A stretch of 37,459 nucleotides of DNA, taken from NCBI GenBank assembly GCA_024638625.1, contig JAHEJY010000014.1, positions 1 to 37,459 on the forward strand. Reading direction: 5' to 3'. This stretch comes from Actinomycetes bacterium (GTDB lineage: Bacteria; Actinomycetota; Acidimicrobiia; Spongiisociales; SHLN01). The translations under genes were made by a program, and so were the position numbers. A model generated the notes under the pieces. It was not told the origin of the DNA. It saw only the letters and a program-made list of their open reading frames with translations, and made no database searches. Of this stretch, positions 26,046 through 34,602 are shown in pieces (position 1 is the first letter of the stretch; every line of letters starts with the position of its first letter).

Positions 26046-26732
26046 TCATCCGACCATTCGCCAGTTCGGCAGGTCTTCCAAGGTCCTGGCGGTGCAATCC
26101 TGTTCCACCGCAGGCAGATCTCGACCGAGGTCATGAGGAAAATACGGCCATCGATAGTCGACCTTCGAGATGGTGACATCAGCGGTGAAGCCGTCGTCGA
26201 CGATCTCCTCGATCGCAAAACTCGTCCCAAACACCTGAAACCCGCTCTCGTTCATACAAGCCTCAAAGAGATCAACAAAAGAATTGAAGTTGACCAGCGA
26301 CGTAATTGTGACCCCGGCATGGGTGGCGGTCGGCACCGGCTTTCCGTCTGGTCGAAGAAGCCGCTCACCGGCAAAGCGTCCGTCGACGTAGGCCACGGGC
26401 CTCATCCCTTTGATCGCCAGCCGATCTCCGGCCGTCGTCAGTTCGAATACGGCGAATGGCTCGGCCGTGTAGCCGTTGGCGTTCCAATCGTCGACGGGTC
26501 GACACCGGAGGAACGGGGCAACCTCCGTCCCCTGCCGATAGGAAAGGAAGCAGAGGGCCTCCTGGTTGAAGTAATCGAGAGCGAGCGCGTCGGCTGACTC
26601 GATGAGTTGTTCGAGCCCCGTGATGGCATCGCCATTCACCGTGGCGAGCGGGGCTGACGAGCAGGCAGACATCAGAAACATCATCATCGCGGGCCACCAC
26701 AAACTGAATTCTCGGTGTCGGGACGTTGCCAT
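26046..26732 (-). CDS. Hypothetical lipoprotein
   Basis: A 228-residue protein of no family that I recognise. The ATG at 26732 follows AGAGG. The signal (SLWWPAMMMFLMSAC) ends in a lipobox with the cysteine at residue 24, followed by SSAPLATVNGD. Later cysteines in EALCFLSYRQ, FLRCRPVDDW, FEACMNESGF and VEQDCTARTL could form two disulfides, fitting an exported protein. The sequence is mixed alpha and beta by eye with no repeats. It converges with the transporter gene (39 bp between stops). Confidence 0.7.
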   Translation of the reverse strand: MATSRHREFSLWWPAMMMFLMSACSSAPLATVNGDAITGLEQLIESADALALDYFNQEALCFLSYRQGTEVAPFLRCRPVDDWNANGYTAEPFAVFELTTAGDRLAIKGMRPVAYVDGRFAGERLLRPDGKPVPTATHAGVTITSLVNFNSFVDLFEACMNESGFQVFGTSFAIEEIVDDGFTADVTISKVDYRWPYFPHDLGRDLPAVEQDCTARTLEDLPNWRMVG

Positions 26733-26781
26733 GATCCTCTGATGCACCCCACCGGTTATTTGGTTCCAGATTTGTGGCGCG

Positions 26782-26803
26782 CAGTGACGGGAACCGTCGC
26801 GCG
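26782..26803 (-). terminator. Hairpin after the pyrophosphatase gene
   Basis: Just past the hppA stop (TAA at 26810-26808) GACGG-GAA-CCGTC with flanking GCGCG arms can fold into a hairpin with a small bulge. The T run TTTTTT is on the plus-strand side, so in the hppA direction an A run precedes the hairpin. It may act as an end signal in both directions; support is modest. Confidence 0.4.
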
Positions 26804-26807
26804 TTTT

Positions 26808-28865
26808 TTAGAAAGCCGACGCGAAGATCAGTGAGACGATCGTCATCACCTTGATCACAATGTTCATCGCAGGACCGCTGGTGTCCTTGAACGGATCGCC
26901 GATCGTGTCGCCCACCACGGCGGCTTTGTGGGAATCTGAGCCTTTGCCGCCGAATGCGCCGGCTTCGATGAATTTCTTGGCGTTGTCCCACGCACCGCCG
27001 GCGTTCGCCATGTAAATGGCCAGCAAGAACCCGACTACAAGAGCACCCGCCAGGAATCCCCCCAAAGCCTGGACCGAGATGAATCCGATGATGATCGGCA
27101 GGGCGATGGCGAGGCCTCCTGGAATCAACATCTCACGCAGTGCGGAAGCGGTCGAGATATCGACGCACCGGGCGTAGTCGGCCTTGGCGTTCGGGTCGCC
27201 TTCCCGCAGCCCCGGTATCTCCCGAAACTGGCGGCGAACCTCTTCGATCATCTGGAAGGCAGCCCTGCCCACCGCCTGGATCGTCATGGCGGCGAACAGA
27301 AAGGGAAACGCACCGCCGAGAAAGAGACCCAGCGTCACGGGTACGTCGAGGATGTTCAGGCCTTCGATTCCGGCGGCTTCGGTGAAGGAGAAAAAGAGCG
27401 CAAGAGCTGTTACCGCGGCCGAAGCGATTGCGAAGCCCTTGGCGACGGCGGCGGTGGTGTTGCCCAGCGAGTCGAGTGCGTCAGTCACCTTGCGCACCTC
27501 CGGATCAAGGTGGGCCATTTCGGCTATGCCTCCGGCATTGTCGGCTATCGGGCCATATGCATCGACCGAAACGGTGATGCCAAGAGTCGCAAGCACGCCG
27601 ATAGCCGCAATGGCCACGCCATAAATACCGGCGTTGTTGGCGTCGAGTGCCCAATCTCCGGCCGCCGACGCACCCCAGATGCCGACGACGGCGACCATCA
27701 CCGAATAGGCGGCCGAGCGTTTCCCCTCGGCAATGCCGGCGAGCGTCAAGGTCGCCGGACCGGTCTCTGCCTGCGAAGCAATCTCCTTGACGATCCCGTA
27801 GTGATCACTCGTGAACCATTCCGAGATCTTGCCGATCAGCCAACCCACGACGAGACCGATCAATACCGCCAGCCAGAGGCCCAGCGGATTGTCCACGCCC
27901 GCCGTATCACTGAAGAGCAAGAAGGCCACAACCAGTGAGGCTCCCGCTGCCAGCAACATGGCGATATTGGTGCCGCGATGGAGGGCGGCAGCCAGATCGT
28001 CCGCATTTCTGGGCTTGACCAGGAAGGCACCGACGATGGAAGCGACCATGCCAACCGCAGCGATAGCCAACGGATACGCGATCGCGGCAGCAAGAAAATC
28101 CGTTCCTTGAAAGACCACCGCTGCGAACACGATCGGAGCCACCAGCGAGCCGACATAACTCTCGAAGAGGTCGGCGCCCATTCCTGCGACATCGCCCACG
28201 TTGTCGCCAACATTGTCGGCAATCGTCGCAGGGTTACGCGGGTCGTCTTCTGGAATGCCGGCCTCGACCTTTCCGACCAGATCGGCGCCGACGTCGGCCG
28301 CTTTGGTGTAGATCCCGCCCCCCACGCGGGCAAACAGGGCGATCGACGAGGCGCCGAGCCCCATCGCCGCAACGACATCGAACGGACTGCTGATCCCCAC
28401 CCAGTCGACCCAAAGGAGGAACATGAGAACAAACCCGAGCAGGCCCAGGCCCGCTACCGAAAAGCCCATCACGGCCCCGCCGCGGAAGGCAAGTGGTAGA
28501 GCCGCTTGAACCCCGCCGGTCCTGGCAGCTTCGGCAGTCCGATTGTTCGCCGCAGTAGCAATTCTCATCCCTACGAAACCGGCCAACGCCGACAATAAGG
28601 CGCCGAACACATAGGCCACAGCCTTGGCCCCACCATTGTCGAGCAGGGTCACAATCAGAATGGTCATGATGACGACGAAGACCGAGATCCATGAGTACTC
28701 ACGCCGGAGGAACGCCATGGCTCCCTCGCGGATCGCTTCGCCGATTTCGACCATTCGTACGTTGCCGGGGTCGGCCGCCACGACCTGTCTGGCGAACGTT
28801 GCTGCGAGCGCCAACGCTGCGAGTGCGGCCGCACCGGCCAGCCATACCCAAATATCCGGATCCAC
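26808..28865 (-). CDS. hppA: Membrane-bound ion-pumping pyrophosphatase (K+-dependent type)
   Basis: A 685-residue polytopic protein; the GTG at 28865 follows AGGAGC and puts the start directly at the first membrane helix (DPDIWVWLAGAAALAALALA). The cytoplasmic substrate loops are intact: DVGADLVGKVEAGIPEDDPRNPATIADNVGDNVGDVAGMGADLFESY, DAYGPIADNAGGIAEM and GDTIGDPFKDTSGPAMNI. These aspartates and lysines bind Mg-pyrophosphate. GNTTAAVAKG has Ala where K+-independent enzymes have Lys, so this is the K+-dependent kind. Pyrophosphate cleavage drives H+ or Na+ out of the cytoplasm; which ion cannot be decided here. Next to nhaA, which may share the ion cycle. Confidence 0.94.
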   Translation of the reverse strand: MDPDIWVWLAGAAALAALALAATFARQVVAADPGNVRMVEIGEAIREGAMAFLRREYSWISVFVVIMTILIVTLLDNGGAKAVAYVFGALLSALAGFVGMRIATAANNRTAEAARTGGVQAALPLAFRGGAVMGFSVAGLGLLGFVLMFLLWVDWVGISSPFDVVAAMGLGASSIALFARVGGGIYTKAADVGADLVGKVEAGIPEDDPRNPATIADNVGDNVGDVAGMGADLFESYVGSLVAPIVFAAVVFQGTDFLAAAIAYPLAIAAVGMVASIVGAFLVKPRNADDLAAALHRGTNIAMLLAAGASLVVAFLLFSDTAGVDNPLGLWLAVLIGLVVGWLIGKISEWFTSDHYGIVKEIASQAETGPATLTLAGIAEGKRSAAYSVMVAVVGIWGASAAGDWALDANNAGIYGVAIAAIGVLATLGITVSVDAYGPIADNAGGIAEMAHLDPEVRKVTDALDSLGNTTAAVAKGFAIASAAVTALALFFSFTEAAGIEGLNILDVPVTLGLFLGGAFPFLFAAMTIQAVGRAAFQMIEEVRRQFREIPGLREGDPNAKADYARCVDISTASALREMLIPGGLAIALPIIIGFISVQALGGFLAGALVVGFLLAIYMANAGGAWDNAKKFIEAGAFGGKGSDSHKAAVVGDTIGDPFKDTSGPAMNIVIKVMTIVSLIFASAF

Positions 28866-28942
28866 GTACTTGCTCCTAGAGGGGGAAAATCCCGGCGAGT
28901 ATAGGGCGATCGTCGATACGGAACGCGAAGAAAAGGCTGGAG

Positions 28943-30310
28943 CTAGGCCGTGGTCGGCCGTATCCGCAGCAGGAGGTACCCACCGATCCCGGCCACGATC
29001 GAACCTAGGAAAATCCCGATCTTTGCGAGGTCGATGAGCGGCGATCCGGCTTCGAAGGCCAGCTCTGCGATGAAGAGCGACACCGTAAATCCGACGCCTG
29101 CCAGCATTGCCAAACCGGCCATCATGCGCCAGGTGGCGCCACGTGGCATGGCACCGATACCGAATCTGACAGCGAGCCATGCGAAAAGGGTCACTCCGAG
29201 GGTCTTGCCGAAGAAGAGGCCGAACGCGACGCCGATTGCCACACCGCTCGTCACCGCCTCGCCAACGTCTACTCCGTCGAAGCTAATACCGGCATTGGCG
29301 AGCGCGAAGAGGGGCACCACGAAGAAGGATGTCCATGGTGCGAGAGCATGTTCGATGCGAGAGAGAGGTGCCACCGAATCACGGGCTACCTTGGCCAGCT
29401 GAAGGACCTCAAAATCGACTTCCTCCCGAGCGTCCTGGGTCGTTTCGTCGGCCGAGTACAACTCGATGATGCGTCGAGCCCGGGCATCGTATTCCCGGGA
29501 CGAATAGAACGGCTTTGCCGGCGTGATGAGCCCGATGGCCACCCCTGCCAACGTGGCATGCACCCCGCTCTCCAACATGGCGTACCAGGCGAGAAATCCC
29601 AGTACCCAATAGATACCTGTCAGCCGTACGTTCGTCCGTGAGAGCGCATAAATGGCACCCAGCAGCACGATCGCTCCGACGAGCCAGCCAAACGCCAGGT
29701 CGCTGGTGTAGAAGATGGCGATCACGGCAATTGCGCCGATATCGTCGACAATCGCCAATGCGAGGAGAAAGAGCTTGGCCGTGAGTGGAACCCGCCGGCC
29801 GAGCAGGGCGACAATCCCAACCGAGAAGGCAATATCGGTTGCCATCGGAATACCCCAACCCGATCCGGCGTCCTCGACACCGGCGGCCAACGCGAGGTAG
29901 ATCAACGCCGGGACAACCATTCCTCCCACCGCCGCCACCGCCGGTAGCGCGGCCGTCTTGGCGTCGTTCAGTTCGCCGAGGACCAATTCTCGTTTGATCT
30001 CCATGCCGACGACGAAAAAGAACAGCACCATGAGCCCATCGTTGATGAGATGCTTGATCGACTCATCCAGGATGTGCACGTCCCCTAGTTCGATGACGAC
30101 GTGATAGTCGAGGAGTGAGAAGTAGGAATCGGCCCAAGCCGAGTTCGCCCATACCAACGCGACCACAGCCATGATGAGCAAGACCACGCCGGACGACGCC
30201 TCGAGATCCATGAATCGACGCACGGGACGAACGAACAGGGTTGGAACGGTACGATCTGACTGCACCCAGGTAGGGCGCTGTTTGACGGGCGGGGGTTCGA
30301 CGTGAGCCAT
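28943..30310 (-). CDS. nhaA: Na+/H+ antiporter NhaA
   Basis: A 455-residue membrane protein. After a hydrophilic 25-residue N-terminus comes FMDLEASSGVVLLIMAVVALVWANS, the typical NhaA first helix. FFFVVGMEIKRELVLGEL, GWGIPMATDIAFSVG and LFLLALAIVDDIGAIAVIAIFY carry the family motifs, with the paired aspartates of the ion site in AIVDDIGA. It exchanges Na+ for H+ to control pH and sodium. The insertion around the TTQDAREEVDFEVLQLAKVARDS segment makes it longer than the E. coli protein (388). A TAGCCT box lies 9 nt upstream of the ATG. Confidence 0.94.
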   Translation of the reverse strand: MAHVEPPPVKQRPTWVQSDRTVPTLFVRPVRRFMDLEASSGVVLLIMAVVALVWANSAWADSYFSLLDYHVVIELGDVHILDESIKHLINDGLMVLFFFVVGMEIKRELVLGELNDAKTAALPAVAAVGGMVVPALIYLALAAGVEDAGSGWGIPMATDIAFSVGIVALLGRRVPLTAKLFLLALAIVDDIGAIAVIAIFYTSDLAFGWLVGAIVLLGAIYALSRTNVRLTGIYWVLGFLAWYAMLESGVHATLAGVAIGLITPAKPFYSSREYDARARRIIELYSADETTQDAREEVDFEVLQLAKVARDSVAPLSRIEHALAPWTSFFVVPLFALANAGISFDGVDVGEAVTSGVAIGVAFGLFFGKTLGVTLFAWLAVRFGIGAMPRGATWRMMAGLAMLAGVGFTVSLFIAELAFEAGSPLIDLAKIGIFLGSIVAGIGGYLLLRIRPTTA

Positions 30311-30319
30311 GGCCGGCCC

Positions 30320-30390
30320 AGGCTACCGGTATCTCCGCGCTTCTCGGTCCTGGAAGACCTGCGGCAAATGTCCGACCAGCGGCCTACGCT
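30320..30390. promoter_or_regulatory. Divergent -10 boxes between nhaA and the helicase
   Basis: The 86-bp gap holds TAGCCT on the minus strand (30325-30320), 9 nt before the nhaA ATG, and TACGCT on the plus strand (30385-30390), 6 nt before the helicase ATG. Neither gene has a ribosome site, so both are probably leaderless or nearly so. Confidence 0.4.
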
Positions 30391-30396
30391 CGCCCG

Positions 30397-32661
30397 ATGG
30401 ACCGGTTGGTGAAGGAGTGGATCGACGACCCGGATGTGGCAGGCCGCATTGCACATATCGAAGTCACACCCGAACGGGACCCGGTGTACACGGGCCTCGA
30501 CATCTCCCCGGAAACGCGATCACAACTCGCGTCCTTGGGAATTGGCAGGCTGTACCGGCACCAGGCAGAAGCCATCGAGCTCATTCGAGGAGGCAGGCAC
30601 ACTGTGGTCGTCGCTGGTACGGCTTCCGGAAAGTCGATGGCGTATCAGCTGCCCATCGCCGAGGCAGTGGAGGCCGATCCGAAGTCGACTGCGATTGCCA
30701 TCTATCCCACGAAAGCACTCGCCCAGGACCAGCTGCGGGGCTTCTCGGCCTTTGATCACCAGAAACTGGTCGCGGCAACGTATGACGGTGACACGGACCG
30801 GACCCAACGCACGTGGGTCCGCAAGCACGCCAACATCCTTCTCACCAATCCTGACATGCTGCATGTCGGCATCCTGCCCAACCATGCCCGCTGGGCAGAT
30901 TTCTTCCACCGGCTGAGATTCGTCGTCGTGGATGAGATGCACATGCTGCGCGGTGTATTCGGCACCCACGTATCCATGACATTGAGGCGGTTGCGCCGCC
31001 TTGCCGACCATTACGGTGCCAATCCAGTCTTTGTGTTCACGTCCGCCACCATCGGCAATCCCGCTGATCTCGCCGGACGGCTCATCGGTGACAACGTGGC
31101 GGTCGTCGATCGAGACGATTCGCCCACCGGGCGCAAGCACTGGGTGCTCTGGAATCCACCTCTCGACGCCGACGATCCTCAGAGTGGTGACCGGGGTAGC
31201 CCGATCGTCGAATCTGCCGATGTCATGGCGCGCATCATCGAGCGTGGACATCCGACCATCGTCTTCGCCAGGAGTCGCAAGGCCACGGAACTGATCTACG
31301 CCCGGGTGCGAGACCGGCTCCCCTCATCGCTGGCGGCTCGCGTCGCGCCATACCGGGGCGGCTATAAAGCATCCGACCGTAGAGATACCGAACAACGTCT
31401 GTTCTCTGGTGAGCTGATCGGCGTCGTCACGACGAACGCTCTCGAACTGGGCATTGATATCGGGGGTCTCGAAGCCGCCATCCTCACGACGTACCCGGGC
31501 ACAATCGCGTCGCTGCGCCAACAGGCGGGTCGCGCCGGACGTTCACAAGCAGAATCGCTGGCGGTGCTGGTGGGTGGCTCCGACGCGCTCGATCAGTATT
31601 TCATGCATCACCCTGACCAGTTGTTCTCCCGGCCACCCGAAGCCGGAGTTATCAACCCCGCCAACCCGTTGATTCTCGACGGGCACCTCACCTGCGCAGC
31701 ATACGAACTTCCCCTGCAACCGACCGATCGCCGTTTTTTCGGAGACCCGGTCGAGGAGGCCGGAGCCCGGCTCGTGGCGGCCGGACGGCTCCGGCTCGGT
31801 GCCGGCGGTCTCATCTGGGGAAGGGGGGGATCGCCCGCCTCGACGATCGGACTCCGATCCAGCGGTGGCCCCCCGATTTCGATCATTGACGGTCCCGAGG
31901 GTGAGCTGCTCGGAACAGTGAGTCGAACCCAGGCGTATGGCCAGGTTCACGAGGGAGCCGTGTACCTTCACCAGGGATCGAGCTATCTGGTCCACCGGCT
32001 CGACCTCGATCGATCCGAAGCGCGGGTAAGCCAAGAAAACCTGGGCTACTACACCGAGCCAAAGGAGGACAAATGGATCGAGGTGCTCGAACTCACCGAA
32101 ACACGTCCTCTCGGAGCGGTGGGTCTGTCACACGGCCGGGTTCAGGTCGAATCTCAAATCACCGGCTTCCAGCGAAAATCCAGACGCGGTGGAGAAAACC
32201 TAGGAATGGAATACCTGGAGCTTCCGCCGCAAACCTATGAGACCCAGGCATTCTGGTTCACGGTGCCCGATGCCGTGTTCGAAGCTGCTGATCTGGGGCC
32301 ACGGGAGATACCGGGAACGCTCCACGCAGTGGAGCATGCAGCCATCGGCATGATGCCGCTTTTCGCCATATGCGATAGATCGGACATCGGTGGCATCTCG
32401 ACGCCGTTCCACCCGGATCTCGAGGCCGGAGCCGGTTGGTTCATCTACGACGGCCACCCGGGGGGATCCGGTATTGCGCCAATCGGGTTCGAGCGAGCGG
32501 CTGAACTCCTGACGGCCACCTGGCGGGTCATCGAAGATTGCTCGTGTGTGGCCGGATGCCCTTCCTGCGTGCAATCGCCCAAATGCGGCAATTTCAACGA
32601 CCCGCTGGACAAGACGGGGGCCGCGACGTTGTTGCGTGCGTCTGGCGTTCTCGCCGTCTAG
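30397..32661 (+). CDS. DEAD/DEAH-box helicase with DUF1998 domain (Hrq1/MrfA-like)
   Basis: A 754-residue superfamily 2 helicase, 3'-5' type by family. The order of motifs is LYRHQAEAI (Q-like), GTASGKS (Walker A, about residue 75), PTKALAQDQL (Ia), VVDEMHMLRG (DExH), TSATIGNP (III), TTNALELGIDIGG and QQAGRAGR (VI). The C-terminal DUF1998 region ends with CSCVAGCPSCVQSPKCGN, four cysteines that bind zinc in MrfA. The family includes Hrq1 and MrfA, linked to DNA repair of crosslinks and mitomycin lesions. The gene resembles Rv3649, which lies in the same topA-to-tad neighbourhood of M. tuberculosis. Confidence 0.9.
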   Translation: MDRLVKEWIDDPDVAGRIAHIEVTPERDPVYTGLDISPETRSQLASLGIGRLYRHQAEAIELIRGGRHTVVVAGTASGKSMAYQLPIAEAVEADPKSTAIAIYPTKALAQDQLRGFSAFDHQKLVAATYDGDTDRTQRTWVRKHANILLTNPDMLHVGILPNHARWADFFHRLRFVVVDEMHMLRGVFGTHVSMTLRRLRRLADHYGANPVFVFTSATIGNPADLAGRLIGDNVAVVDRDDSPTGRKHWVLWNPPLDADDPQSGDRGSPIVESADVMARIIERGHPTIVFARSRKATELIYARVRDRLPSSLAARVAPYRGGYKASDRRDTEQRLFSGELIGVVTTNALELGIDIGGLEAAILTTYPGTIASLRQQAGRAGRSQAESLAVLVGGSDALDQYFMHHPDQLFSRPPEAGVINPANPLILDGHLTCAAYELPLQPTDRRFFGDPVEEAGARLVAAGRLRLGAGGLIWGRGGSPASTIGLRSSGGPPISIIDGPEGELLGTVSRTQAYGQVHEGAVYLHQGSSYLVHRLDLDRSEARVSQENLGYYTEPKEDKWIEVLELTETRPLGAVGLSHGRVQVESQITGFQRKSRRGGENLGMEYLELPPQTYETQAFWFTVPDAVFEAADLGPREIPGTLHAVEHAAIGMMPLFAICDRSDIGGISTPFHPDLEAGAGWFIYDGHPGGSGIAPIGFERAAELLTATWRVIEDCSCVAGCPSCVQSPKCGNFNDPLDKTGAATLLRASGVLAV

Positions 32662-32697
32662 CCCGGCTGCCGCCCCGGACCGGTCGATTCGTGCCGA

Positions 32698-33135
32698 TCA
32701 GACGCCGATGTCCTCGTTCCACAATTCCGGATGCCGGGTCGTGAAATCCTGCATCATTCGGATACAGGTCTCATCGTTGACGATCTGGACCACGATGCCG
32801 CGCGACGCCACATAATCCTCCGGACCCCGGAATGTTCGGTTCTCGCCTATGACTACCCGCGGGATTCCATAGAGCAGCATTGCTCCGCTGCACATGTCAC
32901 ATGGCGACAGCGTCGAATACAGCACCGATCGGGAATAATCGGCAGCGCTGAGCCGACCTGCATTCTCCAGACAATCCATCTCCGCGTGCAGTACGACGCT
33001 GCCTTGCTGAACTCTGCGGTTGTGACCGCGACCGACAATCTCGCCATCGATCACGAGCACGGATCCGATCGGAATACCACCCTCGTCGGCTCCGACCAAC
33101 GCCTCGTTGATCGCCGCCGCCATGAACTCATCCAC
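32698..33135 (-). CDS. Cytosine deaminase, yeast Fcy1-like
   Basis: A 145-residue zinc deaminase of the CDA fold. HAEMDCLENAG places the zinc histidine at residue 50 and the proton-shuttling glutamate at 52; SPCDMCSGAMLLYGIPRVVIGEN places the zinc cysteines at 79 and 82. The C-terminal end (DETCIRMMQDFTTRHPELWNEDIG) matches the helix and tail of yeast cytosine deaminase Fcy1 rather than TadA or guanine deaminase. It probably converts cytosine to uracil in pyrimidine salvage. The GTG at 33135 with GGAG 9 nt upstream is preferred; an in-frame ATG at 33123 is an alternative. Unlike the unrelated bacterial codA type. Confidence 0.85.
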   Translation of the reverse strand: MDEFMAAAINEALVGADEGGIPIGSVLVIDGEIVGRGHNRRVQQGSVVLHAEMDCLENAGRLSAADYSRSVLYSTLSPCDMCSGAMLLYGIPRVVIGENRTFRGPEDYVASRGIVVQIVNDETCIRMMQDFTTRHPELWNEDIGV

Positions 33136-33175
33136 GCGTCATATCTCCACGCGTCATATCTCCACGCGTCACGTC
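33131..33175. repeat. Three 15-bp tandem repeats at deaminase start
   Basis: The unit TCCACGCGTCATATC is present at 33131-33145 and 33146-33160, with a third copy at 33161-33175 ending CACGTC in place of CATATC. On the minus strand each copy supplies GGAG and ATATG, so the repeat builds the ribosome site of the deaminase and a small ORF (33172-33128, 14 codons, product MTRGDMTRGDMTRG if GTG-initiated) whose TGA overlaps the deaminase start. Variation of copy number could tune expression. Confidence 0.85.
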
Positions 33176-33217
33176 GATTGGCTCCTCCTCATCTACCAAC
33201 CGTACCCGAAAAAGAAG

Positions 33218-33241
33218 AAGCCCCGGGGTGCCCCGGGGCTT
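33218..33241. terminator. Strong hairpin terminator (both directions)
   Basis: AAGCCCCGGGG and CCCCGGGGCTT form an 11-bp GC-rich stem with a very short TG loop. On the minus strand it is followed by CTTCTTTTTC and lies 30 bp past the stop of the antitoxin-like gene; the plus strand also has a T-rich run after it. It is the clearest intrinsic terminator in the window. Confidence 0.8.
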
Positions 33242-33271
33242 TTCTCGTTCTTTATTGCAAGCCCGGGTCGG

Positions 33272-33568
33272 TTATTCGACTACGTCCTCTGCGGCGTCTT
33301 CGGCGGCGTCTTTGGCAGCGTCCATCGCTTCGCCTGCCGCCTCTTTGGCAGAATCAACTGCGTCGCCGGCAGCATCCTTGGCCGCTTCCATCTCATCACC
33401 GTCGACCATGTCGGCCATCTTGTCGGCCATTTCGTCGACCTTGTCGAGCTGTTCGGAGTACTTGCCGTCAGTCTTCTCGTCGATGAAATCTGTCGCCTTT
33501 TCCACCCCGTCGGCCACTTTGTCGGCCATGTCTCCCATTGCGTCCCGCGCTTTGTCGAGGAAGCTCAT
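33272..33568 (-). CDS. Rv0909/MT0933-like antitoxin family protein
   Basis: A 98-residue acidic, alanine-rich helical protein starting MSFLDKARDAMGDMADKVADGVEKATDFIDEKTDGKYSEQ. This opening matches the MT0933 antitoxin family (Rv0909 type). The second half (DAAGDAVDSAKEAAGEAMDAAKDAAEDAAED) is a long low-complexity helix with a heptad look and could be a coiled coil. No toxin gene is seen beside it. The family name implies a toxin partner, but many such proteins stand alone, so a stress-related or coiled-coil role is equally possible. The ATG at 33568 has AAGG touching it, with GGA further upstream. Ended by the strong hairpin terminator at 33218. Confidence 0.72.
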   Translation of the reverse strand: MSFLDKARDAMGDMADKVADGVEKATDFIDEKTDGKYSEQLDKVDEMADKMADMVDGDEMEAAKDAAGDAVDSAKEAAGEAMDAAKDAAEDAAEDVVE

Positions 33569-33611
33569 CCTTGTTCCGGTCCTTTCGTAGGAAATGCCAT
33601 TGTATCGTGCG

Positions 33612-34529
33612 CTAAACAGTTCCCAAGTAGCCGTTGAGTGTGTCGACGAGCCGCTCTTTGGCACCGGCCGGCTCCTTCGTCCTTTCCGTGAGGTGGGTCC
33701 TGCGGACCGTGCGGTCGTGCCAGAACTCCCCGGAACTCTCTCCCGGTTCGGCCGCGGCGGCCAACCATACGATGGTGTCGGCGCCTTCGGCCGGCGAACG
33801 TAGAAGTGGACCAATGAGGCGCCGAAAGCCAGGAAGCGATCCTTCGAGACCCTTGGTATCGGCCCAGCCCGGATGCATGGAATGGACGATGACGCCGTCA
33901 TCGGCCCACGCCTCGCCCCAGATCTCGGTGAGGATCACAAGCGCCCGCTTGGCCCTCGCATACGCCGCTGCCCCTTTGTACGGCTCCTTGTGGTTTTCGA
34001 GATTCGAAAGGCTGAGTCGCGCCGTGTACATGCCGCCCGAGACAACATTGATCACGCGCGACCCTGCCTGCAACTTCGGCCGCAGCAGTTTCGTCAACAA
34101 GAATGGACTCAGCAGATCCAGGGCGAAGGTTCTTTCCAAACCCTCCTCCGTCTCCGCTCGCTCCGTGAACAGTGCCCCGGCGTTGTTGACCAGCACGTCG
34201 ATCCGATCGTGTGCGTTTGCGATCTCGTCCGCGACACGCCGCACATCGGCCATCAGACTCAGGTCGCCGACGTGGAACGAATCCGCGCCGAGAGCGGCAG
34301 CCTTGTCCGCGTTGCGAGCAACCACAACAACTCTGGCACCGAGACCCATCATCTCGATGGCTGCGGCTTCGCCAAGACCGGAAGTCGCTCCGGTGATGAC
34401 GACGGTTTTGCCGTCCATAGAAGGGATCGGCTCGTAGTCGGCGCTACGCAGGCGGTATCCGATCTTGGTAAAGCTGCCCACGATCGAGCGCTCCAACAGG
34501 GTATCAACAGTGTCGTTCATGCCGGGCAT
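33612..34529 (-). CDS. SDR family protein, DHRS12-like
   Basis: A 305-residue SDR. A 35-residue N-terminal extension (VGSFTKIGYRLRSADYEPI) precedes the Rossmann domain TGATSGLGEAAAIEMMGLGARVVVVARN, which binds the cofactor. NNAGALFTERAETEEGLERTF is the NAG region, INVVSGGMY holds the serine, and YARAKRA the catalytic tyrosine and lysine. The N-terminal extension and the SGGMYTARLS and MHPGWADTKG segments resemble the DHRS12 family, whose substrate is unknown. The start could be ATG 34529 or 34520. It lies 43 bp upstream of the antitoxin-like gene in the same direction. Confidence 0.83.
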   Translation of the reverse strand: MPGMNDTVDTLLERSIVGSFTKIGYRLRSADYEPIPSMDGKTVVITGATSGLGEAAAIEMMGLGARVVVVARNADKAAALGADSFHVGDLSLMADVRRVADEIANAHDRIDVLVNNAGALFTERAETEEGLERTFALDLLSPFLLTKLLRPKLQAGSRVINVVSGGMYTARLSLSNLENHKEPYKGAAAYARAKRALVILTEIWGEAWADDGVIVHSMHPGWADTKGLEGSLPGFRRLIGPLLRSPAEGADTIVWLAAAAEPGESSGEFWHDRTVRRTHLTERTKEPAGAKERLVDTLNGYLGTV

Positions 34530-34602
34530 GCTACGACCTCAGGTGATCGAAGTCATTCTGAATATCCCACGGTTTTGACTGCCGCCGTACCACCATATCG
34601 GG

